From NCBI GenBank assembly GCA_022824315.1, contig JAJEAC010000062.1, positions 1 to 64,000 of the forward strand: a stretch of 64,000 nucleotides of DNA. The letters are read 5' to 3'. The stretch's first letter is position 1. Each line of letters opens with the position of its first letter. Below are positions 53,854 through 62,905 of the stretch, piece by piece. Below the pieces are notes generated by a model. It was given only the letters and a program-made list of their open reading frames with translations. It was not told where the DNA came from and made no database searches. Both the position numbers and the translations under genes were made by a program. The DNA comes from Silicimonas sp. (GTDB lineage: Bacteria; Pseudomonadota; Alphaproteobacteria; Rhodobacterales; Rhodobacteraceae).

Positions 53854-55146
53854 ATGTCCTGTAAGATGGCGAATGAGTTGCCCGAGGAGAAGCAGTTGAA
53901 GCCGACAAGACGATTCCTGGAGCGTATCCAGGAAAGCGACAACGGCGGGATTCGCGAGTACAACGAACGCCTGATTCTGCATGCGATACGTCAGCATGGA
54001 GAAATAGCAAGCGCCGAACTCGTGAAAGAGACCGGCCTGAGCGTGCAAAGCGTCTCCCGAATCACGAAACGGCTGATTGGTCTTGAATTGATCGAGAAGC
54101 GTGATCGCCGCCGCATCAAGGGCAAGGTCGGTCAACCCTCTGTGCCCTTGGCACTGAGGGCGGATGGCGCTTACTCGATCGGCATGAAGATCGGCCGAAA
54201 GAGCATGGATATCGTTGCCATGGATTTCTCGGGCACCATTCAGAAAAGCAAGCTGTTCGAGTACGAATTTCCGGAGCCGTCGCAAGTGATCGCGGCGTCC
54301 AACGACGGGATCTCCGAGATCCTGGCAAATTTGACGTCATCCCAGCGTGAACGGGTCATCGGACTGGGTGTCGTCGCACCCTATGGACTGCCCGACTGGC
54401 GCGCCGAACTGAACAGTCCGGCAAGCCTGGCCGAGAACTGGGCCGCGACGGACCTGCGCGAGGCGGTCGCCGAGACCCATGACCTTCCTATCTGGGAGGA
54501 TCACGATGCAAAGGCTGCCTGCCTGGCCGATCTGCTCCTGCATGGTGTGGGTTCACGTCCGAAGAACTACCTCTTCCTGTTCCTCGGGACGATCATGAGC
54601 GGAGGCGTGGTCCTCGACGGCACCATAATGCACGGACCACACGGATATGCGGGCGCAATCGGGCCTCTGCGGGTTCCGGGCACGCTTGCTCCCTTGGAAC
54701 CGGACAGGTGCAGCCTGACGGTTCCCCTGCTGAAAGTCGCGTCACGCTATGTCCTGAACGAGATGCTGGACGTCGCCGGACACGATCCCGGCAAGGTCCT
54801 GCTGACGGAGAACTGCCGCGAACTCGCCCCTGTACGCGACTGGTCCAGTCATGCCGCCAAGGCGCTTGCAGTCGGAATCATGAGTGCAATATCGACATTC
54901 GACTTCGAAGCGGTCGTGATTGACGGCGACCTGCCGTCCGATGTCCGAGAATATCTGGTCGAACGCCTCTATGAGAGTCTCGACGAACAGGACTTCACCG
55001 GTCTGGTCCGACCGGAGATCATTGCCGGCGATCTTGGAAACCGCGCTCGTGCCCTGGGCGGGGCCCTGCTGCCCTTCTATTCCAACTTCGTTCCGGAGAG
55101 CCATCTTCTCGTGAAGTCGCAGGACAGCGGTCTCGCCGCTCAATAG
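53854..55146 (+). CDS. ROK-family transcriptional regulator
   Basis: This 430-residue protein has an N-terminal winged helix (ERLILHAIRQHGEIASAELVKETGLSVQSVSRITKRL) and a C-terminal ROK sugar-kinase-like fold (YSIGMKIGRKSMDIVAMDF, GLGVVAPYGLPDW, HGPHGYAGAIGPL). The typical zinc CxCGxxGC cluster is absent. ROK repressors such as Mlc/NagC/XylR sense sugars, so it probably regulates dctPQM and GH32 genes. An alternative ATG lies at 53866. The 3' end overlaps the GH32 gene by seven bases. Confidence 0.9.
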   Translation: MSCKMANELPEEKQLKPTRRFLERIQESDNGGIREYNERLILHAIRQHGEIASAELVKETGLSVQSVSRITKRLIGLELIEKRDRRRIKGKVGQPSVPLALRADGAYSIGMKIGRKSMDIVAMDFSGTIQKSKLFEYEFPEPSQVIAASNDGISEILANLTSSQRERVIGLGVVAPYGLPDWRAELNSPASLAENWAATDLREAVAETHDLPIWEDHDAKAACLADLLLHGVGSRPKNYLFLFLGTIMSGGVVLDGTIMHGPHGYAGAIGPLRVPGTLAPLEPDRCSLTVPLLKVASRYVLNEMLDVAGHDPGKVLLTENCRELAPVRDWSSHAAKALAVGIMSAISTFDFEAVVIDGDLPSDVREYLVERLYESLDEQDFTGLVRPEIIAGDLGNRARALGGALLPFYSNFVPESHLLVKSQDSGLAAQ

Positions 55147-56831
55147 ATGCCCTGCATTCTCCAAGCGTCCAGACGCGACACCTTGGCATCTCTGCCGCGC
55201 GACAGCAGCGAAACGCCCCTGCTGTCGTCGCGCCCAGGATAGACGCGCAGTGACAAGGCAAGCGCATCGTTCGCGAACACTTCGACAACGCTTCGGTCGA
55301 CGAATACCCGGAGTTCCAGCGCTTCGTCTTCGGCGAGCTGCACGGGACCCTGTTCCGGCGGGCGTGCCAAGGCGTCCGGCAGGACTGAGGATTGGCACGA
55401 GTCGATGCAGAGTATGCTATCGTGAGAGACCTTGTTCGAAATGGCCGTAGAGATGATGCGAAGGGACCCGATGTCGTCCTCGAACGGCGTTCGATAGATG
55501 TACCCGCGCTTGCGGAAGAAGATGATGCGCGTGGTTTCTTCACCGTCCGGAGACCGCAAGACGTTCAACTCGAAGCTGGAAGCCCGATCCGGCTCGAGCC
55601 GAAGCGCAATCTCAAGAGAGTCGCCTTCAACATCCGGCAGGACGAGTTCTTCGTTCGCGGCCAGTGCGAGGCCGCCGCTCGTCAAGTGCTCGCCGCGAAG
55701 CCCTTCGATGTCGGACACCGGAGCGATTTTCAACCTGCCGTCCGGCAGCAATGAAAGCACCCGCGGCAGGGTCATGATTTGATCCCAGTCGTACAGCTTC
55801 CGTTCGCTGTCGTCGCGCGTCGCGTTTCCTGCTTCTGGCCCGAAGAAGTCCCCGAGGTACCTGTCGCACTTGATGGTGGGCTTTGCCGGGTTCATGTTGA
55901 AGAGCACGACCACATTGCCATCCTGTGTAGGCGCGGCCGTCGGCGCGTGGACGCCGCCCGGAAAGGTGGCGCCGAAGTTGAAAAGACCATGGTCCTCGGC
56001 GAGGAACTTGTGGCGATCGGTGTCGTAGCATCCCAAGAGATACTGCCCGCCGCTCATGTGACTGAAGAACAGCAAGATATGCTTGTCCCCGATGGGCCAG
56101 AAATAAGGGCATGCGCCGTCATCGCCGGGAATCGTGAACCTGTCACCCTCGATGAAGGGATGCAGGTACTCCCACTCGATGAGGTCCCGCGACCGGAAGA
56201 GGAAATTTTCGGCGAAGTGGCGCCCCTTGTCGTGGAAGTCCTGGATTCCGGCCGATAGGGCATAGTAGAATTCGCCTTCTTTCCAGATGCAGGGATCAAA
56301 GACACCGTAACGACGATCCATGCCCTGGTCCGTGTGAAGCGGGATAACCGGGTCATCTCTCAATTTCTGCCAGTTCAGGAGAAGCGGATCGTCCGCCGTT
56401 GCGACCATGTTGCCGACCCCGACCCCATGATACATGGCGATGACGCGATCATCCTCGACAAGCGTCGTACCGGAATAGCAGTCGCTTTCCGGCCCGGGGC
56501 CGAATGCGTAAGGCAAGTCTTCCCAGCGCACCAAGTCATCGCTCACGGCATGGCCCCAATGGACTCTTTCATCTTCGGGCGGGCGCGATTGAAAGAAAAG
56601 GTGCCATCTTCCCTTCCAGAAGCACAGGCCATTGGGATCGTTCAGCGTGTTTTCGGGATTGACGAAGTGATACAGGGGCCGGTACCGGTCACCGGCCTTT
56701 GTGACACGTGCCGCCTTCATGCGCTTGAGAACGGGGCCATCCCGCAGCTGAAGGGTCTGTTCATTCAAATCCGAGGAATACTCCACGTGCGGGACCTTGG
56801 ATTTTGGAAACCTCTTAATTCCATTGGTCAT
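55140..56831 (-). CDS. GH32-like glycoside hydrolase (invertase/levanase family) with altered acid/base motif
   Basis: This 563-residue protein has a five-bladed propeller start: YHFVNPENTLNDPNGLCFW with the nucleophile Asp65 in NDPNG, FQSRPPEDERVHWGHAVSDDLVRWED, and VFDPCIWKEGEFYYAL. The canonical EC acid/base motif reads DGACPYFWP, with Ala for Glu, so classical invertase chemistry is uncertain. A C-terminal beta-sandwich (ELRVFVDRSVVEVFANDALALSLRVYP) is the usual GH32C module. ATG 56831 follows GGGAGA. No signal peptide, so cytoplasmic. Confidence 0.88.
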   Translation of the reverse strand: MTNGIKRFPKSKVPHVEYSSDLNEQTLQLRDGPVLKRMKAARVTKAGDRYRPLYHFVNPENTLNDPNGLCFWKGRWHLFFQSRPPEDERVHWGHAVSDDLVRWEDLPYAFGPGPESDCYSGTTLVEDDRVIAMYHGVGVGNMVATADDPLLLNWQKLRDDPVIPLHTDQGMDRRYGVFDPCIWKEGEFYYALSAGIQDFHDKGRHFAENFLFRSRDLIEWEYLHPFIEGDRFTIPGDDGACPYFWPIGDKHILLFFSHMSGGQYLLGCYDTDRHKFLAEDHGLFNFGATFPGGVHAPTAAPTQDGNVVVLFNMNPAKPTIKCDRYLGDFFGPEAGNATRDDSERKLYDWDQIMTLPRVLSLLPDGRLKIAPVSDIEGLRGEHLTSGGLALAANEELVLPDVEGDSLEIALRLEPDRASSFELNVLRSPDGEETTRIIFFRKRGYIYRTPFEDDIGSLRIISTAISNKVSHDSILCIDSCQSSVLPDALARPPEQGPVQLAEDEALELRVFVDRSVVEVFANDALALSLRVYPGRDDSRGVSLLSRGRDAKVSRLDAWRMQGIY

Positions 56832-56886
56832 GCTGATCTCCCGAGAGCTCGATGTCCGTGCTGCATTCAACACTTGGTAGGGACTG

Positions 56887-56939
56887 ACAATAGCATCTTG
56901 GCAACCCGGACTCAATAATTATCTCTCTGGGAGGTATTT
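56887..56939 (-). promoter_or_regulatory. ROK-type operator and promoter of the GH32 gene (site 2)
   Basis: TATCTC (56920-56925), spacer TCTGG, GAGGTA (56931-56936): the same structure as site 1. On the minus strand TTGAGT (56915-56910), 17 bases and TATTGT (56892-56887) give a promoter toward the GH32 gene, with the operator at the -35 as in site 1. Confidence 0.75.
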
Positions 56940-56954
56940 ATGAGAGCTGCAACA

Positions 56955-57250
56955 TCAGAATCTCTCCATGGCGTGACAATCATGGTTGGGCCAGTCCTTG
57001 GCGTCTGTTTCCAGTCCCGCAACGCTCCCGATGGCAGGGGTCGTTCGCGAGAGGGCTTCCCGCGCGCGGTCGTGCCGCAACGGCGCTCCGGTCGCGCGGC
57101 ATCCCGGAGGAACCGGCCCGCACCCCCATCGAGGAAACGGTCCCACCAGCGCCGGACCTCGGGCTTGGGCATGCCGACCCCGCGCGTTGTCCCAACCGGA
57201 CCGTGGCCGGTGCCGAGATTGAAGATGATGCGTGCCGCCGGACATGTCTC
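56955..57250 (-). pseudogene. IS630-like transposase N-terminal remnant
   Basis: A minus-strand frame (57244-57088) reads ARIIFNLGTGHGPVGTTRGVGMPKPEVRRWWDRFLDGGAGRFLRDAARP in sequence, which follows the helix-turn-helix and linker of IS630-type transposases (KPxVxRWxxRFxxxGxxGLLRDxxRP). A second frame at 57020-56955 has a weak match (DAKDWPNHDCHAME) to the following ATHWTxRAMA segment. There is no catalytic DDE domain and the frames are broken. Confidence 0.45.
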
Positions 57251-57809
57251 TGCAGGCTCAGCTGACCCTGAGGTGCTCCTGCACAGCATCCGAACGCCTG
57301 GTCCTGAGCCGCAACGGACCCTGACCATTGGCTCTCTCCCTCGCGAGTCACCCGATGTCGGCGGAAAGGACGGAATCACGCGTCAAGAGAGAGCGGTCTC
57401 TTCTGCCGCGGACGAACCTCCAGATGTCTTGGAGGTTCGCGTGCACGTACCGTGTCAGCCAGGATTGCGTCGGGACGAAGGAGTGGGGACCGTGCCGATG
57501 ACCGGAACGCGGTGTTCAGGGCGAGACGACGGTGACAATCGCTTGCGTTCCCAGACGGATGTTTCATGGTGCGTGACAAGGGCGCTGGCAGCGTACCCGA
57601 CAAAACGCTCCTGCGGGAATGACTGCATGACACACGACGCACAAGCCGACGCTGGAACCAAGCCGGTCAGGACGCGTGCGTGCACCGCTTCGTTCAGTGT
57701 CACCGCGCGCCGCCGACCGACCTGGCGGCGGCGGTCCCGACACGGGAGTGAACCGGGACGGCGACGGGAGACAGGTGACGGTCTTCCCGGAGGAATCCGC
57801 CTCCAACTT
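57251..57809. other. IS-remnant interval with no intact gene
   Basis: This interval lies between the IS630-like and TnpB-like fragments. It contains a perfect ten-base hairpin at 57413-57439 and no recognisable intact reading frame. A few short Arg/Ala-rich frames have no family signature. It may hold further decayed transposon sequence. Confidence 0.4.
57413..57439. repeat. Perfect 10-bp inverted repeat
   Basis: CGAACCTCCA (57413-57422) and TGGAGGTTCG (57430-57439) are separated by a seven-base loop. IS200/IS605 elements carry subterminal hairpins at their ends. With a TnpB-like fragment on the plus strand downstream, this may be a relic of the left end. Confidence 0.5.
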
Positions 57810-58040
57810 GTCCACGACCGCATTCTCGGCTCGTTTCTGATTGTCCGATCATGCGAGGCCGAAGGCGCCGGCGGGGACGTCGTGCAAGGTGCTCCCCGGT
57901 ACGCGTGCATGGACGGCCATGCCTGCGAGCACCGGCAATCCATGCCGCTCCGTGTGCAAATTCGCCTACCGGGGCCGTGGCCCGGTGGCGGACCGCGATG
58001 TCAACGCGGCACGGAACATTCTGCATCGCGGGATCGCGGT
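57810..58040 (+). pseudogene. TnpB (IS605 OrfB)-like C-terminal remnant
   Basis: One frame (57810-57900) reads HDRILGSFLIVRSCEAEGAGGDVV and then PRYACMDGHAC, resembling the TnpB stretch (KAExAGxxVVxVxPxYTSxTCxxCG) before its zinc ribbon. A shifted frame (57991-58032) reads DRDVNAARNILHRG, which matches the highly conserved DxDVNAAxNILxRG at the end of TnpB. A frameshift separates the two, and most of the RuvC-like domain is missing. Confidence 0.6.
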
Positions 58041-58181
58041 GGCCGGGTGGGAAATCGGCTCGTCGAGTCGTCCCGGCGAGTCCGAGGATGTTCACGGACC
58101 ATGTGCCGCCGGGTTGCCGAGGCAGGGCGCGAAACGGTATCCGGCTGAAGGATTTCAGTCATCGACAAGATCCCCAAAAAA

Positions 58182-58937
58182 GTGCTCGTCATCGTGCCGT
58201 TTCCCATGACGGAGGCAAACCGCCACCAACGGCGCGAACAATTGCAGGCGGTCGAGCTCGGTCCCGACATCGCCTTCGATTTCCGCTCGGTCCGCGCGGC
58301 TCCCCGCAACTATGTCAGCGCATCCGACATGGTGCTGGCCGATCTCGGTGTGCTGGAGGCAGGACTTTCAGCCGAAGCGGACGGCTATGACGCGGTCTGC
58401 GTCGACACGGTAAGCGACAGCGGCGTCGCGGCACTTCGATCCGAACTGTCGATCCCGGTCATTGGCCCCGGCCGCGCCTCGGTCCTGACGGCGCTCATGC
58501 TGGGCAAGCGCTTTTCAATCCTTGCCATGTGGCCGCATTGGCGGCACTTCTACGACAAGACGCTGTCGGAACTTGGCGTCGAGCACGCGTGTGCATCGAT
58601 CCGTGCACTGGATGCGGTTCCCGACAACCAGAACCTGCTCGCTGGCAAGGAGGAGGAGGTCTTCGCCGCCCTCGAAGCGCTCGCCCGCCGGTGCATCGAA
58701 GAGGACGGCGCGGACGTGATCCTTCTTGGTTCGACCACGATGCACCAGGCGCACGGTCCCCTCGCCCGGTGCCTTCCCGTGCCGGTCATCAACCCCGGGC
58801 CGCTCTCCTACAAGTTGGCGGAGGCGGCCTTGGGGCTGGGCCTGACCCATAGCAGAATCGCCTATCCGACCTCGCCCGCACCAAAGCCGGAACTTCTCCA
58901 CGCCATGCTCGACAGCGCATCGACGTTCGAACACTGA
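58182..58937 (+). CDS. Asp/Glu/hydantoin racemase-like protein without the catalytic cysteines
   Basis: This 251-residue protein has the two-lobe racemase fold (YDAVCVDTVSDSGVAALRSEL, IPVIGPGRASVLTALMLG, ADVILLGSTTMHQAHGPL, VPVINPGPLSYKLAE). The normal first catalytic Cys aligns with Thr76 and the second with Ser184, so proton transfer by two cysteines is not possible. The GTG start is uncertain, with no clear ribosome site. It adjoins the IS remnants upstream and is convergent with pth. Confidence 0.8.
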   Translation: MLVIVPFPMTEANRHQRREQLQAVELGPDIAFDFRSVRAAPRNYVSASDMVLADLGVLEAGLSAEADGYDAVCVDTVSDSGVAALRSELSIPVIGPGRASVLTALMLGKRFSILAMWPHWRHFYDKTLSELGVEHACASIRALDAVPDNQNLLAGKEEEVFAALEALARRCIEEDGADVILLGSTTMHQAHGPLARCLPVPVINPGPLSYKLAEAALGLGLTHSRIAYPTSPAPKPELLHAMLDSASTFEH

Positions 58938-58959
58938 GTGGCGAAGGGGCCGGGAGCAG

Positions 58960-59640
58960 TCACCGTCGAAACCTGTCGAGAAGCTTCTGCAGCGCAGATC
59001 GGTCCTCGCCGTCAGCCGGATGCATCGGAGCCGGAGATTGTCGTTGCGGTGCGGTGTCGGCCTTTTCGACCGGAGGTGCCGCGCGGAGGGCTGCGGTGTT
59101 GCGAAACTTGTCGAAGTCGCCCCCGGCCAGAAACGGCGCGCCGTCGGAGATTCCGGTCAGCAGATCCTCCAGCCAAGCCTGATCCGCCTTGGAGAAGTCC
59201 CTCAGCACATGGGAATGCACGGCATCCCGGCGGCCGGGGTGTCCGACCCCGATCCTGACGCGCTGGTAGTCGTTGCCGATATGGGCATCAATCGAGCGCA
59301 ATCCCTTGTGACCGGCATTGCCGCCTCCACGCTTTATGCGCATCTTGCCCGGCGCCAAGTCGATCTCGTCATGGAAAACGACAACGTCTTCCGGCGCCAG
59401 CTTGTGGAAGCGTTGGGCTTGCCCGACCGCCCGGCCGGATTCGTTCATGAACGTCTCAGGCTTCAGCAGCATGATCTTGTCAGTTCCCAGCCGCCCGTCG
59501 CTGATCTTCCCCTGGAACTTCGATCTCCACCCGCCAAAGCCGTGATCGGCGGCAATCCTGTCGACCACCATGTAGCCGACATTGTGCCGATGCCCGGCAT
59601 ACTTCGCTCCGGGATTGCCTAGTCCGACGAAGAGTTTCAT
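58960..59640 (-). CDS. pth: Peptidyl-tRNA hydrolase
   Basis: This 226-residue enzyme recycles stalled peptidyl-tRNA. Motifs: MKLFVGLGNPGAKYAGHRHNVGYMVVD with the catalytic His, LLKPETFMNESGRAV, FHDEIDLAPGKMRIKRGGGNAGHKGLRSI, RVRIGVGHPG. A ~40-residue Ala/Pro-rich tail extends beyond the usual length, which is common in Rhodobacterales. ATG 59640 matches the conserved N-terminus. Essential core gene. Confidence 0.97.
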   Translation of the reverse strand: MKLFVGLGNPGAKYAGHRHNVGYMVVDRIAADHGFGGWRSKFQGKISDGRLGTDKIMLLKPETFMNESGRAVGQAQRFHKLAPEDVVVFHDEIDLAPGKMRIKRGGGNAGHKGLRSIDAHIGNDYQRVRIGVGHPGRRDAVHSHVLRDFSKADQAWLEDLLTGISDGAPFLAGGDFDKFRNTAALRAAPPVEKADTAPQRQSPAPMHPADGEDRSALQKLLDRFRR

Positions 59641-59732
59641 GCGCCCATCCAAATCCGCTGACCGGTGCCGCAAGACACACGGCCGTCATTGCGCTTCCCG
59701 CACGTGCCGCCACCCGTTAACATGGTCAGGAC

Positions 59733-60434
59733 ATGGACTGGAACCCCGGCAAGATCGTCGTACTGACCGGCGCAGGCGTCTCGGCCGAGAGCGGGCTTGG
59801 CACCTTCCGCGACGCGGGAGGGGTCTGGACGCGGTACGACCTGAACGAAGTGGCCACGCCGGAAGGATTTCGGCGCGACCCGATCAAGGTTCACGAGTTC
59901 TACAATGCCCGCCGCAAGAACGCTGCCGGGGCAAAGCCGAACGCGGCGCATGAAGCGCTTGCGAGGCTTGAAAGGGATTGTCCGGGCGAGGTCGTGATCA
60001 TCACGCAAAACGTCGACTCGCTTCACGAAGCGGCAGGGACCGCCGCGATTCACATGCATGGAAGGCTTGACCGTGCGACCTGCGCATCTTGCGGCGCCGT
60101 ATGGGATGCGCCATTGGAAATGCATGCCGCCGACCCGTGTCCTGAATGCCTGGAACCGGCCACCCGGCCGGATGTCGTCTGGTTCGGCGAAGTTCCGCGT
60201 GCGCTTGACGACATTGCCGGGCATCTCGATACGGCGGCAGTCTTCGTTGCCATCGGAACGAGCGGACAGGTCCATCCGGCGGCCGGGTTCGTCAGCGAGG
60301 CCAAGAGGGCCGGTGCTCACACGATCGAAATCAACCTTGCGCCGTCAGATATCTCGGAGCTCTTTCACCAAAGGATCGAGGGGCCGGCAACACAAAGCGT
60401 GCCCCTCTGGGTCGAGAGCCTCCTGAACGCCTGA
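59733..60434 (+). CDS. cobB: NAD-dependent deacylase of the sirtuin family
   Basis: This 233-residue Sir2 protein has GAGVSAESGLGTFRDAGG, TQNVDSLHEAAG, the catalytic His in HMHGRL, and four zinc cysteines (CASC...CPEC). YNARRK has the Tyr and Arg that select succinyl/malonyl-lysine in SIRT5-like class III sirtuins, so it is likely a desuccinylase as well as a deacetylase. Divergent from pth. Confidence 0.94.
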   Translation: MDWNPGKIVVLTGAGVSAESGLGTFRDAGGVWTRYDLNEVATPEGFRRDPIKVHEFYNARRKNAAGAKPNAAHEALARLERDCPGEVVIITQNVDSLHEAAGTAAIHMHGRLDRATCASCGAVWDAPLEMHAADPCPECLEPATRPDVVWFGEVPRALDDIAGHLDTAAVFVAIGTSGQVHPAAGFVSEAKRAGAHTIEINLAPSDISELFHQRIEGPATQSVPLWVESLLNA

Positions 60435-60447
60435 GCACGGCTTGCTG

Positions 60448-60912
60448 CTATTGTCCCGCACGTCTTGCCGGCTGGCCGCGCGCGTTGTCGACCGGAACCG
60501 CGATCACGACTTCGCCAGCGATCTCGAAGACCAGCGTCAGTGGCACGGTCTCGCCGTCAACGAGGTCCTGAGTCACGCCCATCAGCATCACGTGGTCGCC
60601 TCCGCGTGACAGCGTGTGGGTGCCGCCCGCCGGAACCGGTATGCCTGCCTCGACCTCTCGCATCTTCATGATGCCGCTCTCTTCGATGTGCGTATGGATC
60701 TGGACCACCGCGGCAGCCGGCGACTTTGCGGCAACCAGGCGATCAGCAATCGTGCCCGCATTCTGGATCGACATGAATATCGCACCGGTCGGCGCCCCGG
60801 GGCGTGAGGCACGCGCATAGGGATCGATGATCTCGATGTCTCCGGCAAGCAATGGGCCGCCCGGGAGCAAACCCAGAAGGGCAAGCAATCGAACTGAATT
60901 CCGTTGAAGCAT
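60448..60912 (-). CDS. Periplasmic copper chaperone PCu(A)C
   Basis: This 154-residue exported protein has a Sec leader (residues ~1-22, LLALLGLLPGGPLLA) and a cupredoxin-like domain. The copper ligands follow the family's H-M-x10-M-x21-H-x-M spacing (HTHIEESGIMKM, then GGDHVMLMG), delivering Cu(I) to cytochrome oxidase. ATG 60912 is chosen over an earlier one because it starts the leader. Confidence 0.93.
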   Translation of the reverse strand: MLQRNSVRLLALLGLLPGGPLLAGDIEIIDPYARASRPGAPTGAIFMSIQNAGTIADRLVAAKSPAAAVVQIHTHIEESGIMKMREVEAGIPVPAGGTHTLSRGGDHVMLMGVTQDLVDGETVPLTLVFEIAGEVVIAVPVDNARGQPARRAGQ

Positions 60913-61217
60913 CGAGACGCGACATAGAAGCGGTCGTGCTCGCAATCAAGCCCGCCGTCGACGTGGCTTCGACCAAGCCGTTCGGCGAGGTCTGGTTGGT
61001 GTTGACGGTCTTGCGGGCATGCCTCATGGACTGCCGCACGGGTGAATCCACACATCGCAATCGAAGTTCAGAAGCGTCGCCGTTGGGTTGTGGAATCACA
61101 CATTGGAGCCCGCCATGGCCAGACCCGCTGCGATTTCGTGTTGCGGGCGCGTGATGCATCGATGTGCGTAGGTAGGGACGGTCTTGATATGCAAATTTTC
61201 GCAGTTATGAAATTGCA
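60913..61217. other. Intergenic stretch without a supported gene
   Basis: No intact gene was seen. A short plus-strand frame near 61042 has KRRRWVVES, vaguely like IS5-type transposase ends, but the match is too short to count. The region leads into the BrnT remnant. Confidence 0.4.
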
Positions 61218-61400
61218 GTGTCAAATGTGCGATGCATTTTTGATCCTGACAGAGCCGAATCGAACCGTCTCAAGCACGGCATCAGCTTTGAAGCCGCGAG
61301 CCAGGTATTCCTCGGCCCTCTGCACAAGACACGACAGGACCGGATCGAGGGCGGGGAATGCCGCCGGCAAACCATCGGTCAAATCTGCGGTGCGACAGTG
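61218..61400 (+). pseudogene. BrnT-family toxin remnant
   Basis: From GTG 61218 the frame reads CIFDPDRAESNRLKHGISFE, then VFLGPLHKTRQDRIEGGE and QTIGQICG. This matches the first two-thirds of BrnT (FxWDPxKAxxNxxKHGVSFExAxxVF, DxxHSxGExRxxxIG). The rest (LLVVVHT...RIISARxAxxxER) is absent and the frame changes composition. No BrnA antitoxin is seen. It is most likely a dead toxin-antitoxin relic in front of lysC. Confidence 0.7.
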
Positions 61401-61666
61401 ATTGATCCTGAACTTTGCCCTCCGTCGCAAGAGCCGCGATCCAGCCGTCCGCAGAATTCGGTTGGCGACGGTGGTCTTGCGCCGGGCTTCGGTGACGTGC
61501 CGGCCAGCCCGTTCGGGCAGCTTCGGTCGGTGACTTGTTTCCGCGATTGCGGCATTCCTTTCCAACGGGACTTGCGCGCGCGGCATGTCGTCGTTTCTTG
61601 GTCCTTTTCTTGCACCTTGCGAGTCACCGCCGTAAGTAGTGCCGAATGCAATGCGGGCGAGGGACA

Positions 61667-62905
61667 ATGCCCATTCTCGTCATGAAATTCGGTGGCACGT
61701 CGGTCGCCTCGCTGGAGCGAATCCGGCATGCCGCAGGTCTCGTGCGCCGCGAGGTCGAGAGCGGGCACGAGGTGATTGTCATCGTCTCGGCGATGTCCGG
61801 AAAGACGAACGAACTGGTCGGCTGGGTCGAACAGACATCGCGCCTCTACGACGCCCGCGAATACGATGCCGTGGTTTCGTCGGGCGAGCAGGTGACCGCC
61901 GGGCTGATGGCGCTGACGCTGCAGGAGATGGAGATTCCGGCGCGGTCCTGGGCCGGCTGGCAGGTGCCCGTGCAGACCGACAGCGCCCATGCCGCGGCTC
62001 GCATCGAGGACATCGGGACCGGGAACATCACGGCCAAGTTCGCCGAGGGCATGAAGGTCGCGGTTGTCGCCGGCTTCCAGGGCATCTCTCCCGAAGGACG
62101 CGTCACGACGCTCGGTCGCGGCGGCTCGGACACCACCGCGGTCGCGTTTGCAGCCGCGTTCGGAGCCGAGCGCTGCGACATCTACACGGATGTCGACGGG
62201 GTCTACACGACCGATCCCAGGATCACGTCCAAGGCCCGCAAGCTGGACCGGATCGCGTTCGAGGAAATGCTGGAACTGGCCTCGCTCGGCGCGCGCGTGC
62301 TTCAGACCCGTTCGGTCGAGCTTGCGATGCGCTACAACGTGCGCCTGCGCGTTCTGTCGACGTTCGGGACCGATGACGACAATGCTGGCACGCTCGTCTG
62401 TGCCGAGGAGGACATCATGGAAAAGAACGTGGTTGCCGGCGTCGCCTTCAGCCGCGACGAGGCGGAAATGACGCTGCTTTCGGTCGCGGACCGGCCAGGC
62501 ATTGCCGCCGCGATCTTCGGCCCGCTGGCGACGGCCGGAGTGAACGTGGACATGATCGTCCAGAACATTTCCGAGGAGGGTCGCACCGACGTGACGTTCT
62601 CGCTGCCGGTGAACCAAGTCGCGCGCGCCAAGCGGGCGATGGAAGACGTCAAGTCTTCGGGCGACGTCAACTACGGCCAGCTTGTGACCGACGAGGACGT
62701 GGCCAAGGTTTCCGTCGTGGGAATCGGCATGCGCAGCCATGCCGGCGTTGCGTCACGGATGTTCGCGGCGCTTCGCGACGAGGGCATCAACATCAAGGTC
62801 ATCACGACCTCGGAGATCAAGATATCCGTCCTCATCGACCGGAAGTACCTGGAGCTTGCCGTGCAGGCCCTTCACGAGGCGTTCGAGCTCTCTGACGCCG
62901 CATGA
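61667..62905 (+). CDS. lysC: Aspartate kinase
   Basis: This 412-residue enzyme phosphorylates aspartate in the first step of lysine, methionine and threonine synthesis. Motifs: MKFGGTSVASLERI, SAMSGKTN, GFQG, TLGRGGSDTTAVAFAA and ADRPGIAAAIFGPL and IGMRSHAGVASRMFAALRDEGIN in the two C-terminal ACT domains that sense lysine/threonine. ATG 61667 follows GAGGG. Upstream frames are not supported. Confidence 0.97.
   Translation: MPILVMKFGGTSVASLERIRHAAGLVRREVESGHEVIVIVSAMSGKTNELVGWVEQTSRLYDAREYDAVVSSGEQVTAGLMALTLQEMEIPARSWAGWQVPVQTDSAHAAARIEDIGTGNITAKFAEGMKVAVVAGFQGISPEGRVTTLGRGGSDTTAVAFAAAFGAERCDIYTDVDGVYTTDPRITSKARKLDRIAFEEMLELASLGARVLQTRSVELAMRYNVRLRVLSTFGTDDDNAGTLVCAEEDIMEKNVVAGVAFSRDEAEMTLLSVADRPGIAAAIFGPLATAGVNVDMIVQNISEEGRTDVTFSLPVNQVARAKRAMEDVKSSGDVNYGQLVTDEDVAKVSVVGIGMRSHAGVASRMFAALRDEGINIKVITTSEIKISVLIDRKYLELAVQALHEAFELSDAA

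Noticed and set aside
56940-58148. A 402-codon plus-strand open frame
   Set aside because: It has no consistent family signal. Only short segments match TnpB, across frame changes, so it is not an intact gene.
61042-61160. Possible IS5-type transposase end (KRRRWVVES)
   Set aside because: The match is too short, with no neighbouring transposase motifs.
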